A DNA stretch of 64,000 bases. Origin: RGIG1927 sp045546275 (GTDB lineage Bacteria > Bacillota > Clostridia > UMGS1883). The notes below the pieces were generated by a model, which was not told where the DNA came from, searched no databases, and saw only the letters and a program-made list of their open reading frames with translations. Numbering within the stretch: the stretch's first letter is position 1; the number at the start of each line of letters is the position of its first letter. Location of the stretch: positions 314,261-378,260 of the forward strand of contig JAZQCM010000001.1 in NCBI GenBank assembly GCA_045546275.1. The letters run 5' to 3'. Of this stretch, positions 30,562 to 38,851 are shown piece by piece. The translations under genes were made by a program, and so were the position numbers.

Positions 30562-31536
30562 ATGAAAAAAGTAAATGTGGCAATTATCGGCACGGGGACA
30601 ATTGCAAAGAAGCTTGCCCAGGCTTTTAAAATAACTGATTCGGCCTGTCTGTATGCAGTTGCTTCACGCAATATAAGAAAAGCTGAAGACTTTGCCAAAA
30701 AGCATTCCATTCCCAATTACTACGGCAGCTATGAAGATGCAATAAAGGATAACAAGGTTGACCTTGTTTACATTGCACTTCCTCACCCTTTTCACTACCC
30801 TGTTGCCAAGATGAGTCTTGAAAACAAAAAGAACACACTTTGCGAAAAGCCGGTGACAGTTAATTTAAAAGAAGCACAGGAGCTTTTTGAAATTGCCGAA
30901 AAAAATAACCTCTTTTTCTCCGAAGCAATGTGGACAAGATTTTTGCCTTCTGTTAAACAGGTTTCTGAAATTATAAAAGAAGGTGCAATCGGTGAAATAA
31001 AGCACATTAAAGGCTCTGTTGCACATATGAGCAAAAATATTGAGCGAATGAAAAACCCACATCTTGCAGGAGGAATGATGCTTGATTGCGGCGTTTACCT
31101 TATTTCTGCAGTACAATTGCTTTTAGGCAACAATTATTCACACCTTGAAACAAAAGCAAAGCTTTCAAAGGAAGGCGTTGACTTACATAGCACCACCCAC
31201 ATTTATTATCCCGAGGGTAAAAAAGCATCGCTTTTTGTTGCCATGGATATAAAGGGTAGGAACAAAATTAAAATCGTCGGAGAAAAAGGAATAATAACAT
31301 TAAAAAGTGTTTACAACTGGCAGGATGTTAAAATTAAAACCAAAGAGCAAACCATTATTCTGCCAAACCCTGAACAAAAGGCAGGGGGCTTTGAATACAT
31401 GACGAAAGCAATGTGCGACGCTATTTTAAATGGCGAAAAGTATTGCAGGGAGCTGACACCTTATGACACACTTTCCACTATGAGCACAATGGATAAAATC
31501 CGAAGCATATGGGGACTTAAGTATCCCTTTGAATGA
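30562..31536 (+). CDS. Gfo/Idh/MocA-family oxidoreductase
   Basis: Cytosolic NAD(P)-dependent dehydrogenase of 324 residues. The Rossmann fold begins VNVAIIGTGTIAKKLAQAF; the family motif CEKPVTV (EKP lysine, about residue 97) is present, and the C-terminal alpha/beta domain begins near 125 with GAIGEIKHIKGS, then GGMMLDCGVYLISAVQLLLG. The subgroup resembles dimeric dihydrodiol dehydrogenase and xylose/1,5-anhydrofructose-type reductases acting on sugars or diols; the substrate is unknown. It is a single plus-strand gene with its own promoter, RBS GAGGTG and a terminator shared with the opposite strand. Confidence 0.93.
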   Translation: MKKVNVAIIGTGTIAKKLAQAFKITDSACLYAVASRNIRKAEDFAKKHSIPNYYGSYEDAIKDNKVDLVYIALPHPFHYPVAKMSLENKKNTLCEKPVTVNLKEAQELFEIAEKNNLFFSEAMWTRFLPSVKQVSEIIKEGAIGEIKHIKGSVAHMSKNIERMKNPHLAGGMMLDCGVYLISAVQLLLGNNYSHLETKAKLSKEGVDLHSTTHIYYPEGKKASLFVAMDIKGRNKIKIVGEKGIITLKSVYNWQDVKIKTKEQTIILPNPEQKAGGFEYMTKAMCDAILNGEKYCRELTPYDTLSTMSTMDKIRSIWGLKYPFE

Positions 31537-31568
31537 CAAAGAGGCTGTTTAAAACAGCCTCTTTTTTT
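31537..31568. terminator. Bidirectional terminator between convergent genes
   Basis: AAAGAGGCTGTTT / AAACAGCCTCTTT symmetrical stem with T runs on both strands, serving the plus-strand oxidoreductase and the minus-strand DUF3006-like gene. Confidence 0.9.
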
Positions 31569-31731
31569 ACATTAATGTATATTCGAACAGTTCGTAGCAA
31601 AGCTTACTTCCCACGTCTGTGCCGAAGGGCAAAAGTGCCATGGCAATAAAAACCTCGTTGCCTGTTTTAATATCCTTAAGATATGCATATTCCCCTTCAA
31701 TTTTTGAAACTATGTAATAAATTGTTTCCAT
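31567..31731 (-). CDS. Small DUF3006-like protein
   Basis: A 54-residue protein. The pattern IYYIVSKIEGEYAYLKD, then NEVFIAMALLPFG and DVGSK, matches the compact beta-barrel DUF3006 layout (a short strand, EGxxAxLE, then LPxGxxxGD), function unknown. Its ATG shares an A with the glmM stop codon (TAATG), so it is translated by coupling to glmM and is very unlikely to be chance. The bidirectional terminator overlaps its end. Confidence 0.7.
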   Translation of the reverse strand: METIYYIVSKIEGEYAYLKDIKTGNEVFIAMALLPFGTDVGSKLCYELFEYTLM

Positions 31732-33080
31732 TATGAGAGCCTCTCTTCAATAAGCTTTGCCAAGCTTTCAGCATCAGAATTAATTTCGTCCTGGTTTTTG
31801 CCTTCAATCATAACTCTTACCAAAGGCTCAGTGCCAGACGGACGGATAAGCACTCTTCCGTTGCCGTCAAACTTTTCTTCAAGCTTTCTAATTTCGCCCA
31901 TAATAACTTCGTCCTCACTGTAAGAGTTGTCGCCACTTTTTGCAACACGTGCGTTCTTCAACACCTGAGGATAGATGTCAATAATTTTCCTAAGCTCTGT
32001 AAGCTTTGCATTTTCCTCACACATTACCGACGCAAGAGTTACCGCACTCACAAGACCGTCGCCTGTGGTGTTGTGCTCCAAGAAGATAACGTGTCCTGAC
32101 TGCTCACCACCTATTGAATGACCACCCTTGAGCATTTCTTCTAAAACATATCTGTCTCCAACCTTAGTCTGCGGAATATTAATTCCGAACTTTTCACCCA
32201 TAATGAAAAGGCCAAGATTACTCATTACAGTTGCAACCAAAGTGTTGTTTTTCAAAGTTCCTTTTTTCTTCATGCTGTTAGCACAGATTGCCATAATAAC
32301 ATCGCCGTCAACAACCTCGCCTGTTTCATCAACTGCAAGCATTCTGTCGGCGTCTCCGTCAAAGGCAAAGCCTGCATCAGCATTAAGTTCCAAAACCTTT
32401 TTGCAAAGATTATCCATGTGAGTTGAACCGCAATTTGCATTGATATTAACTCCATCGGGAGCATCGGAAATTACCTTAACCTTTGCACCAAGCGCTTCAA
32501 AAGCACGTTTTGCAGTATTTGAGGATGCACCATTGGCACAATCAAGCACAAAAAACTTACCGTCAAATCTCTCGCCAGCTGTGGAAACTGCCTTTTCAAT
32601 ATATTCGTCTATCTTTTCGGAAAAATCGTAGCAACAACCGATATTTTCACCGATAGGTGCAGGAATACCGTCCTTTTCGCCTAAAATGTATTCTTCAATT
32701 TCGTTTTCAACCTCATCGGGCAATTTGTAGCCTGTTTTGTCGAAAAACTTAATTCCGTTAAACTCAAAGCTGTTGTGTGATGCCGACACCACAATGCCTG
32801 CATCAAAGCCATGCTTTTTCACAAGGTAAGCAACTGCAGGAGTAGGTGCAACACCCAGAAGATAAACATCAGCGCCAACGCTTGTTATACCCGAAACCAA
32901 CGCCGCTTCCAACATTTGTCCGGAGATTCTGGTGTCTCTGCCGATTAAAATTTTAACCTTGTGCTTGGCACCTTTACTTAAAACATATGCACCGCTTTTT
33001 CCGATTTTCGTTGCCAATTCACCAGTAAGATCCTTATTTGCAACACCTCTGACGCCATCTGTACCAAACAATCTTCCCAT
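31731..33080 (-). CDS. glmM: Phosphoglucosamine mutase GlmM
   Basis: Cytosolic enzyme of 449 residues converting glucosamine-6-phosphate to glucosamine-1-phosphate for UDP-GlcNAc and peptidoglycan synthesis. Four domains are complete: start GRLFGTDGVRGVAN, active-site serine in VVSASHNSFEFNGIKFF (about residue 102), Mg2+ loop FAFDGDADRML, sugar loop GGEQSGHVIF and phosphate loop RPSGTEPLVRVM. Length is standard. It follows the U32 peptidase gene by 12 bases and is coupled to the small DUF3006-like gene. Confidence 0.98.
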   Translation of the reverse strand: MGRLFGTDGVRGVANKDLTGELATKIGKSGAYVLSKGAKHKVKILIGRDTRISGQMLEAALVSGITSVGADVYLLGVAPTPAVAYLVKKHGFDAGIVVSASHNSFEFNGIKFFDKTGYKLPDEVENEIEEYILGEKDGIPAPIGENIGCCYDFSEKIDEYIEKAVSTAGERFDGKFFVLDCANGASSNTAKRAFEALGAKVKVISDAPDGVNINANCGSTHMDNLCKKVLELNADAGFAFDGDADRMLAVDETGEVVDGDVIMAICANSMKKKGTLKNNTLVATVMSNLGLFIMGEKFGINIPQTKVGDRYVLEEMLKGGHSIGGEQSGHVIFLEHNTTGDGLVSAVTLASVMCEENAKLTELRKIIDIYPQVLKNARVAKSGDNSYSEDEVIMGEIRKLEEKFDGNGRVLIRPSGTEPLVRVMIEGKNQDEINSDAESLAKLIEERLS

Positions 33081-33092
33081 AAATCATCCCTC

Positions 33093-35165
33093 TTATCTGT
33101 TTTTCTTTGTTCCTGAAAAATATCCTCTTGTAAAGGCTTCGGGCAATTTTGGTGCCACCTGACCTTTGTACATTTTAATAGTATTCTTTACCGTTTCACC
33201 ATCTTCGTCAGTAAAGACAAGTCTTAAAAAGTCCACATTAAGACTTTCCAGGACTTCTCTCTTGTCAGCCATAAAGGTGACCGACGTGTTATAAATCTCA
33301 TTTATATGCTGTTCTTTATCGGAATATACCAAAAAGCTTGCATTTGTTTTGTCACGGAGAACAAGTGCTCTATCGCAGTCGCACTTTTTTCTAACACCTT
33401 TTATTATACATGCTCGTGTGGTCATCATATGCATTCTGCCGTAAGCAATAACCTCGCACACAGCATCGGTATTTAGAGATATTTCCCTTATTTCGTACCT
33501 GTCAAGCTCAGGTGAAAGGGTCAAGTGCAAAACGCCTTCCTTTTTGTACTCATTGGCACTGACGGGGTTTGTTATGTTCAGCCCAAAATCGCCCACAGTT
33601 TCAAAGCCTGAATCAATAAGTGCTTTTATAAGTCCGACTGTGGAAAAAGCAACCTTTTTTGCATTAACATTTTTAAGCCTTTCAATCAAGCTGTCGCAAT
33701 CGTACACAACCTTAGGCAGCTGTACAATGTAGTTTTCCTTTTTGTCCACCTTTTCAAAAAGAGAAAGTGGCATGTAAATAATATCCGCCTCTTTTGCAGC
33801 ATTAAGCTGTTCTTCATTTCTTACACTTACGCTGATTTTATATCCGTTTCGTGTTTTTTGGGGATATTCATACGAAAACGGGAAAACCCTTTTTTCTTCC
33901 ACTTGTTTTCTCATGGCAGAAAGCTTTTCAGCGCAGCCTCGCCTTAAAAGGTTTATATCCTTTGCTGAAAGGGTAAGGTTTTCGTCGATTTCAGCATAGA
34001 AATTTTTTAACCTGTAAGGGGTTTGTCCAAGCTTTCCTATACGCTCTTCTGCGGAAACTGAGTCAAGAGGCTTATTAATTGCTTCTTCACCCACACTTCC
34101 AAATTCCACAGCAGTATTCATGCCATCAGAAAAGGTAAGGCAGGTTTTTTCATTTTTCTTCATTGAGAAAAACGCGTCTATATCAATCTTCTTGTTTTCA
34201 ACACCCTCACGGAAGGACAACGCAGCCTTTTTAACCGCTTCCTTGTCGCTTTTTTGTGAAATATCATCGTTTGAAATGCTGTAGTTCATCATTTCGGGTG
34301 TGTTTATGCTTTTAAAATACGCTTTTGTAAAGCCGTCGCCGCGGACAAATATTTTTTCAAGCTCTTCAATATCACTCTTTTTAGCCTTTCCCGGTGCATC
34401 AAGATACTTTCGGTACATGCCTGTAACCGAAGCAACATATTCAGCGCTTTTCATTCGGCCTTCAATTTTCAAAGAGTCAACACCAATTTCATAAAAACTC
34501 TCAATTTCATCTAAAAGGCACAAATCCCTGGGACTTAACCAGTAGCCTTTCTTTCCTTCAGCAGAATAAAGCTGTCGGCAAGGTTGAGCGCATCTTCCAC
34601 GGTTTCCGCTTCTTCCGCCTATAAAGGAGCTCATTAAGCACTGCCCGGATACCGAAACACAAAGTGCACCGTGAACAAACACTTCCAACGAAGCTTTTGT
34701 GTTTTTATATATTTTTTCTATTTCTTCTTTTTTCAACTCTCTTGCCAGAACCACTCTTGAAAAGCCACGCTGCAAAAGTGACAAAACGTCCTTTTCGTTA
34801 TGGGCACTCATCTGAGTGCTTGCATGAATAGGCAAATCAGGACACACTCTTTTTGCAATTTCAGCACCGCCGAAATCCTGAATAATAAGAGCGTCAACGC
34901 CACACTCCGATGCCTTCACCACGCTCTTTTCAAATGCAGTAAGCTCATTTCTCTTTAAAAGAGTATTCAACGCAAGATATACCTTAACATCACGTTCATG
35001 AGCATACCCAACAGCTTCCTTCAAGGCATCATCGGAAAAATTTTCCGCACTCTGGCGGGCACTGAAGGTTTTTTCACCCAGATACACCGCATCAGCACCA
35101 TTTTGTACTGCGGCACGCATGGCATCAAAGCCACCTGCAGGTGACAAAAGCTCAATTTTCCTCAT
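33093..35165 (-). CDS. U32-family peptidase, long form with DUF3656
   Basis: A 690-residue Fe-S protein. The N-terminal U32 TIM-barrel begins KIELLSPAGGFDAMRAAVQNGADAVYLG and has the Cys cluster CVSVSGQCLM...GNRGRCAQPCR (about residues 168-193), with a further PCR-type residue for a [4Fe-4S] cluster. A DUF3656/collagenase-like segment fills about 300-430, followed by a second barrel-like part ending with CIIKGVRKKCDC. The long form matches E. coli RlhA, which is needed for 23S rRNA C2501 hydroxylation, and older collagenase-type annotations. Its ATG overlaps the zapA stop (TAATG), so it is coupled to zapA, a pairing often seen in Clostridia. Confidence 0.93.
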   Translation of the reverse strand: MRKIELLSPAGGFDAMRAAVQNGADAVYLGEKTFSARQSAENFSDDALKEAVGYAHERDVKVYLALNTLLKRNELTAFEKSVVKASECGVDALIIQDFGGAEIAKRVCPDLPIHASTQMSAHNEKDVLSLLQRGFSRVVLARELKKEEIEKIYKNTKASLEVFVHGALCVSVSGQCLMSSFIGGRSGNRGRCAQPCRQLYSAEGKKGYWLSPRDLCLLDEIESFYEIGVDSLKIEGRMKSAEYVASVTGMYRKYLDAPGKAKKSDIEELEKIFVRGDGFTKAYFKSINTPEMMNYSISNDDISQKSDKEAVKKAALSFREGVENKKIDIDAFFSMKKNEKTCLTFSDGMNTAVEFGSVGEEAINKPLDSVSAEERIGKLGQTPYRLKNFYAEIDENLTLSAKDINLLRRGCAEKLSAMRKQVEEKRVFPFSYEYPQKTRNGYKISVSVRNEEQLNAAKEADIIYMPLSLFEKVDKKENYIVQLPKVVYDCDSLIERLKNVNAKKVAFSTVGLIKALIDSGFETVGDFGLNITNPVSANEYKKEGVLHLTLSPELDRYEIREISLNTDAVCEVIAYGRMHMMTTRACIIKGVRKKCDCDRALVLRDKTNASFLVYSDKEQHINEIYNTSVTFMADKREVLESLNVDFLRLVFTDEDGETVKNTIKMYKGQVAPKLPEAFTRGYFSGTKKNR

Positions 35166-35584
35166 TATCTGCCATTCCTCTTAAACTGCTTAAGCTCAGT
35201 ATCAAGCCTTGCATTGTGAAGCTGAAGATTTCTGTTTTCTTCAGTAATCCTTTTATTTTCAGCCATAAGCCTTTGGTTTTCGGCCTTAAGGCTTCCTGCT
35301 TCATCAGCATAGGTTAAAAGCTGTCCGCGTAAATCCTCGCTGTCTTCACGTGCACGGAAATAATCGTCTGCTATGTTAACAGAAGTAAGTACTGCCGCCA
35401 TCGCTGTTGAAAGGCGCTTGTCAGCCTTGGAAAGCTCTTCGAGCTTTTTGTCTACAAAGTAAGCAATATGTCTTACATACTCCTCGTCCGCAGTTGAAGA
35501 AATGTTATAATCAACACCACCTATTCTTACTTTTGTGGTAATTCTCTTTTCGTCCATATTATTCACATAGCCTTTCTGCCACAT
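35165..35584 (-). CDS. zapA: Cell division protein ZapA
   Basis: FtsZ-ring accessory protein of up to 139 residues. The ZapA head domain (KRITTKVRIGGVDYNISSTADEEYVRHIAYFVDKKLEEL) is followed by a helix (STAMAAVLTSVNIADDYF) and a long coiled coil rich in E, N and L. Two starts are possible: the one given has AAAGG five bases upstream but adds nine residues before the usual MDEKRIT start; the inner start has a weaker, distant site. It links division to the coupled U32 and glmM wall genes. Confidence 0.9.
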   Translation of the reverse strand: MWQKGYVNNMDEKRITTKVRIGGVDYNISSTADEEYVRHIAYFVDKKLEELSKADKRLSTAMAAVLTSVNIADDYFRAREDSEDLRGQLLTYADEAGSLKAENQRLMAENKRITEENRNLQLHNARLDTELKQFKRNGR

Positions 35585-35630
35585 TTAAACCTTTACGCTA
35601 TGCTGTGGCACGCAAGCGTATTTAAAAGTC

Positions 35631-36404
35631 TCAGCGCCTTTTTCTGTAAATATACAAAAATATCGCCAAGGAAGCAAAGGTCATGGTAAGACCCACAAAT
35701 CCAAGCTGTACAATATCCTCTAAATTTCTGATTTCGAGAAACGCCGTACAGTTGAAAAATACATGCACTAAGCTGATAACAGCAACATTCTTTGTTTTAT
35801 AATACAAAACACCTAAAATAATGCCCAGCACCGCAGAAAAAATTCCCTGCAGTAAAACATTGTGCGCAAATCCAAAAAGAAGTGCCTGCAAAACAATTGC
35901 AACATACACATTCATGGCAGAGGAAAGCTCTTTAAAAACAAGACCTCTGAACAAAAGCTCTTCAAATAAAGGTCCTGCAATACACACAGACACCATGAAT
36001 GCAACTGCTGTTCTTACAGTCATTGTTGTAAAGTCATATTCCGAATTGGTCATTTGTTTCAACGACTCTTCGAACATGGGCACAGCCTCTGCAATTTTCA
36101 GATACACACTCGTCACAATCCTGTAGCCGATTGCAAGCGACAAGCTGAGCACCACATCCAAAAGTGAAATACGCCTTATTCTCACGTATCGCTTAACATC
36201 AATATCTCTTAAATAAAGGATTACAAACAGTACACAGGCAGATAAAAGCGCCGAAAGAAGTGATGCAATCCCACCATAATTAAACATGTCCGCCTCAAGA
36301 GCAGTTACCACAGAAAGGACACATTGTTCTATGAATAAATAAACCCCTATGTAGAGTAACGCAAAGGTTACTCCTTTAATTTTCAGGGCTAAACGTTCTT
36401 CCAA
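35631..36404 (-). CDS. CPBP-family intramembrane metalloprotease (second copy)
   Basis: Membrane protein of 257 residues with about eight helices. Active-site motifs are EELLFRGLVFKEL (motif 1), LLFGFAHNVLL (motif 2 His) and VISLVHVFFNCTAF (motif 3 His and Asn). It is only distantly similar to the other CPBP protein in this window, so it is not a recent duplicate. It begins 17 bases after ldh and may be co-transcribed with it and with zapA. Substrate unknown. Confidence 0.88.
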   Translation of the reverse strand: MEERLALKIKGVTFALLYIGVYLFIEQCVLSVVTALEADMFNYGGIASLLSALLSACVLFVILYLRDIDVKRYVRIRRISLLDVVLSLSLAIGYRIVTSVYLKIAEAVPMFEESLKQMTNSEYDFTTMTVRTAVAFMVSVCIAGPLFEELLFRGLVFKELSSAMNVYVAIVLQALLFGFAHNVLLQGIFSAVLGIILGVLYYKTKNVAVISLVHVFFNCTAFLEIRNLEDIVQLGFVGLTMTFASLAIFLYIYRKRR

Positions 36405-36421
36405 ATCGTTACTCCCTTTCG

Positions 36422-37354
36422 TTAGAAACCTATATCACGAAGCTGAGACTTCATAATTCCAGCACTCTTTTCAAGGCCTGCCCTTTCTTCTTCTGAAAGA
36501 GGAAGCTCAATTACTCTTTCAGCACCATCAACACCAACGATTGTGGGAATGGAAATAGCAACATCTTTTAACGAGTACTCACCCTCCATAATTCTTGAAA
36601 CAGTCAATACAGATCTTTCGTCGCCTGTGATAGCCTCACATATACGGGCAACCGCAAGGGCAATTGCATAATATGTTGCGCCTTTTTTGTCAATCACGTC
36701 ATACGCAGCTTCTCTTACCTTGTCGGGAATGGAATAAATGTCGCCACAATCACAAGTTTTTGCAAAATCATTGATTTTAAGACCGGCTATGCTTGTTGCA
36801 CTCCACACTGGCACCGAACTGTCGCCATGCTCACCGATAACAAAGGTGTGAATGTTTCTCACATCAATATTTGCACATTCTCCCAAAAGGTACTTCATTC
36901 TGGAAGTGTCAAGAACTGTGCCCGAGCCGAAAACTCTCTTTTTGTCGTAGCCAAGCATCTTCCATGTCATATATGTCAATACATCAACAGGGTTTGACAC
37001 CACCATCACAAGCGGCTCACCTGTTACATTTTCTTTGATTTTGTCAGTTATACTCCTAAAAACCTTCGCATTGCGTTCTAAAAGTTCACGCCTTGTTTCG
37101 CCTTTTTTCTGACCAACGCCTGCGGTAATAATTATAATATCAGCATCCTTACACAAGTCATATCCGCCGGATGTGATTTTAACAGGCTTTACAAAGCTTG
37201 TACCATGGCTGATGTCAGCGGCGTCGCCCTCAGCTTTATCCTGGTCAATGTCAATCAAGCCTATATCGTCAAAAATACCTTTTGCCGCCAAAGTGTAGGC
37301 TGTCGTACTACCAACAAAGCCACTTCCGATAACTACTGCTTTTTCTCTTTTCAT
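36422..37354 (-). CDS. ldh: L-lactate dehydrogenase
   Basis: Cytosolic NAD-dependent enzyme of 310 residues reducing pyruvate to L-lactate. The NAD motif VVIGSGFVGSTTAY, the active-site loop GQKKGETRRELLERN (Gln at the specificity position and catalytic Arg, favouring lactate over malate), VVSNPVDVLTYMTWK, the GSGTVLDTSRMKYLL stretch, and the catalytic His in VIGEHGDSSVPVWS are all present. The start ATG has AAAGGTGAT upstream; an 11-codon longer frame is rejected. Its promoter spacer contains an 11-bp palindrome, a likely regulatory site. Confidence 0.96.
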   Translation of the reverse strand: MKREKAVVIGSGFVGSTTAYTLAAKGIFDDIGLIDIDQDKAEGDAADISHGTSFVKPVKITSGGYDLCKDADIIIITAGVGQKKGETRRELLERNAKVFRSITDKIKENVTGEPLVMVVSNPVDVLTYMTWKMLGYDKKRVFGSGTVLDTSRMKYLLGECANIDVRNIHTFVIGEHGDSSVPVWSATSIAGLKINDFAKTCDCGDIYSIPDKVREAAYDVIDKKGATYYAIALAVARICEAITGDERSVLTVSRIMEGEYSLKDVAISIPTIVGVDGAERVIELPLSEEERAGLEKSAGIMKSQLRDIGF

Positions 37355-37430
37355 ACTAAAATCACCTTTCTTTACTTGTTGTTTCATTTATTCTGTCCAA
37401 AAGGCAAATATATATAACTACACCCAATAT

Positions 37431-37459
37431 ATTATATCACGTAGTGACAGCATTTTCAA
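37431..37459 (-). promoter_or_regulatory. ldh promoter with palindrome in the spacer
   Basis: Minus strand TTGAAA, 17-bp spacer, TATAAT. The spacer holds TCAC-TAC-GTGA (37437-37447), which could be an operator. It does not match the Rex site consensus well. Confidence 0.75.
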
Positions 37460-37488
37460 CCATATATTGTGTTTTTTTGTATGAAATC

Positions 37489-37515
37489 AAAAAAAGAGAG
37501 CAAAATATTGCTCTC
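37489..37515 (-). terminator. Terminator of the CobW-SpoVAE unit
   Basis: Stem GAGAGCAA / TTGCTCTC followed by a run of seven T on the minus strand, touching the spoVAE-like stop codon. Confidence 0.88.
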
Positions 37516-37870
37516 AGCGTTTCATTTTCGGTTTTGATACGATAGATGCCGCAAGTGCGAAGATAATAACTGCACCCATACCCCCTGCCGCAGCCGAAAA
37601 AGGACCTGTTAATAAACCTAAAACTCCGTTGTCCTCAATGCCTTTTTTTACCCCTGTAAAAAGATTGTGACCAAACCCTGTAAGCGGCACCGTTGCCCCT
37701 GCGCCTGCCAGATCCACAAGATGGTCATACACTCCGATAAAGGACAAAAATACACCAATACATACAAAGCCCGTAAGTATTCTGGCAGGAGTTAAGTGTG
37801 TTTTGTCAATAAGAATCTGCCCTATGGCACAAATAGCACCGCCAATTAAAAAAGCCCATAAATAATCCAT
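37514..37870 (-). CDS. SpoVAE-like (SpoVA family) membrane protein
   Basis: Membrane protein of 118 residues with about four helices. The sequence DYLWAFLIGGAICAIGQILIDKT and later ATVPLTGFGHNLFTGVKKGI match SpoVAE, a component of the dipicolinic acid channel complex of the spore inner membrane. Normally spoVAC, spoVAD and spoVAE sit together; here the gene is alone behind two CobW-type GTPase genes. It may be an orphan channel with another role or part of a split spore locus. AGGAGG five bases upstream fixes the start. Confidence 0.85.
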   Translation of the reverse strand: MDYLWAFLIGGAICAIGQILIDKTHLTPARILTGFVCIGVFLSFIGVYDHLVDLAGAGATVPLTGFGHNLFTGVKKGIEDNGVLGLLTGPFSAAAGGMGAVIIFALAASIVSKPKMKR

Positions 37871-37916
37871 AGAATTACCTCCTAAAGCTATTTTGGGCAT
37901 TTTTAATAAAACTATA

Positions 37917-38846
37917 CTATTTTTTAGGTCTGGGCACTACTGCAGCACTTAAAAGGTGAATTACAGGGCCTGCTTCTTCATATTCGGGAGCAAATTCAGA
38001 GTGCACTACACCTCTCACCCTTACAAAGCTACCTTCTTCAAGCATTGAGGCTTTGTCGTACTTACACACATAGCCTAAAAACTGCATGTCGTCCTCACAG
38101 CAGGTCATAACCATGTTTCCCGCAAGGAAATACCCTTCGCGGAAATAATCAGGCTTTGCAACCTGAGCTATATATTCCACAGTTTTGCCTTCGTAACGGG
38201 CAATGTTGTCTATCATGTCAATATACCACACAATGTAGCTGTCCTTGTCAAGCACAATAACATCGTCGTTAAGATTATAGGGCAAGTCCTCTTCAAGCAT
38301 AATATCCATTATTCCCTCTTCGTCATTTACATACATAATATCTGCCCCGGGAGCAGTTCTCTTAATGCTGTCCTTGTAAAATTTAAAGTTGTCTTCACGG
38401 GTACAACGGTTCATTACAACGGTTGTAGACGAACGAAGCATGTCCGCAAAAATGCTTTTCATGTTATTGAAATAGCTTTCAAAGGTTTTTGCATCAACCA
38501 CAGTTATCTGGTCAACAAGTCGCCATGTTTTGGGCATAGGCACCTTGTACAAAGGCTGCATACCCCACACACCGTTATATTCAATTATAACGTAGGTTGG
38601 CTTGTACTTTTCGTTGAGCTTTCCGAAAACATCGCTTTGAAGGTTTTCTTTGTCATCAATTGTAACAACGTGAATGTTATCGGGCAAGGAATCGTATTCA
38701 ACCTCACCTTCTTCACACAATACAATCACAACCCTTTCCTTTTTCATTTTAGGGTCACGGATAATGGCGTTTTGTATGAAGGTGGTTTTACCTGCTTCTA
38801 AAAACCCGTTTATTATAAAAACCGGGACTTTTCCTTCTCCAAACAT
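37917..38846 (-). CDS. CobW/COG0523-related GTPase without the CxCC motif
   Basis: A 309-residue protein. The P-loop GFLEAGKTTFI near residue 14 and the NRC base motif (VVMNRCTRED) mark a G3E/COG0523 P-loop GTPase. At the position of the usual CxCC metal motif it reads CEEGEVEYD. The C-terminal 90 residues (EYIAQVAKPDYFREGYFLAGNMVMTCCEDD, FVRVRGVV) look like an added beta domain, similar to the DUF1980/TIGR03943-type partner of CobW proteins. It begins five bases after the canonical CobW gene, so the two likely act as a pair in metal handling. Metal unknown. Confidence 0.8.
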   Translation of the reverse strand: MFGEGKVPVFIINGFLEAGKTTFIQNAIIRDPKMKKERVVIVLCEEGEVEYDSLPDNIHVVTIDDKENLQSDVFGKLNEKYKPTYVIIEYNGVWGMQPLYKVPMPKTWRLVDQITVVDAKTFESYFNNMKSIFADMLRSSTTVVMNRCTREDNFKFYKDSIKRTAPGADIMYVNDEEGIMDIMLEEDLPYNLNDDVIVLDKDSYIVWYIDMIDNIARYEGKTVEYIAQVAKPDYFREGYFLAGNMVMTCCEDDMQFLGYVCKYDKASMLEEGSFVRVRGVVHSEFAPEYEEAGPVIHLLSAAVVPRPKK

Positions 38847-38851
38847 CTAAA

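Noticed and set aside
31537..31568. Palindrome as a regulatory operator
   Set aside because: Its symmetrical stem with T runs on both strands between convergent genes is fully explained as a bidirectional terminator.
37514..37870. Evidence that the organism sporulates
   Set aside because: A lone SpoVAE-like gene is not enough; no other spore gene is in the window, and SpoVA relatives occur outside sporulation.
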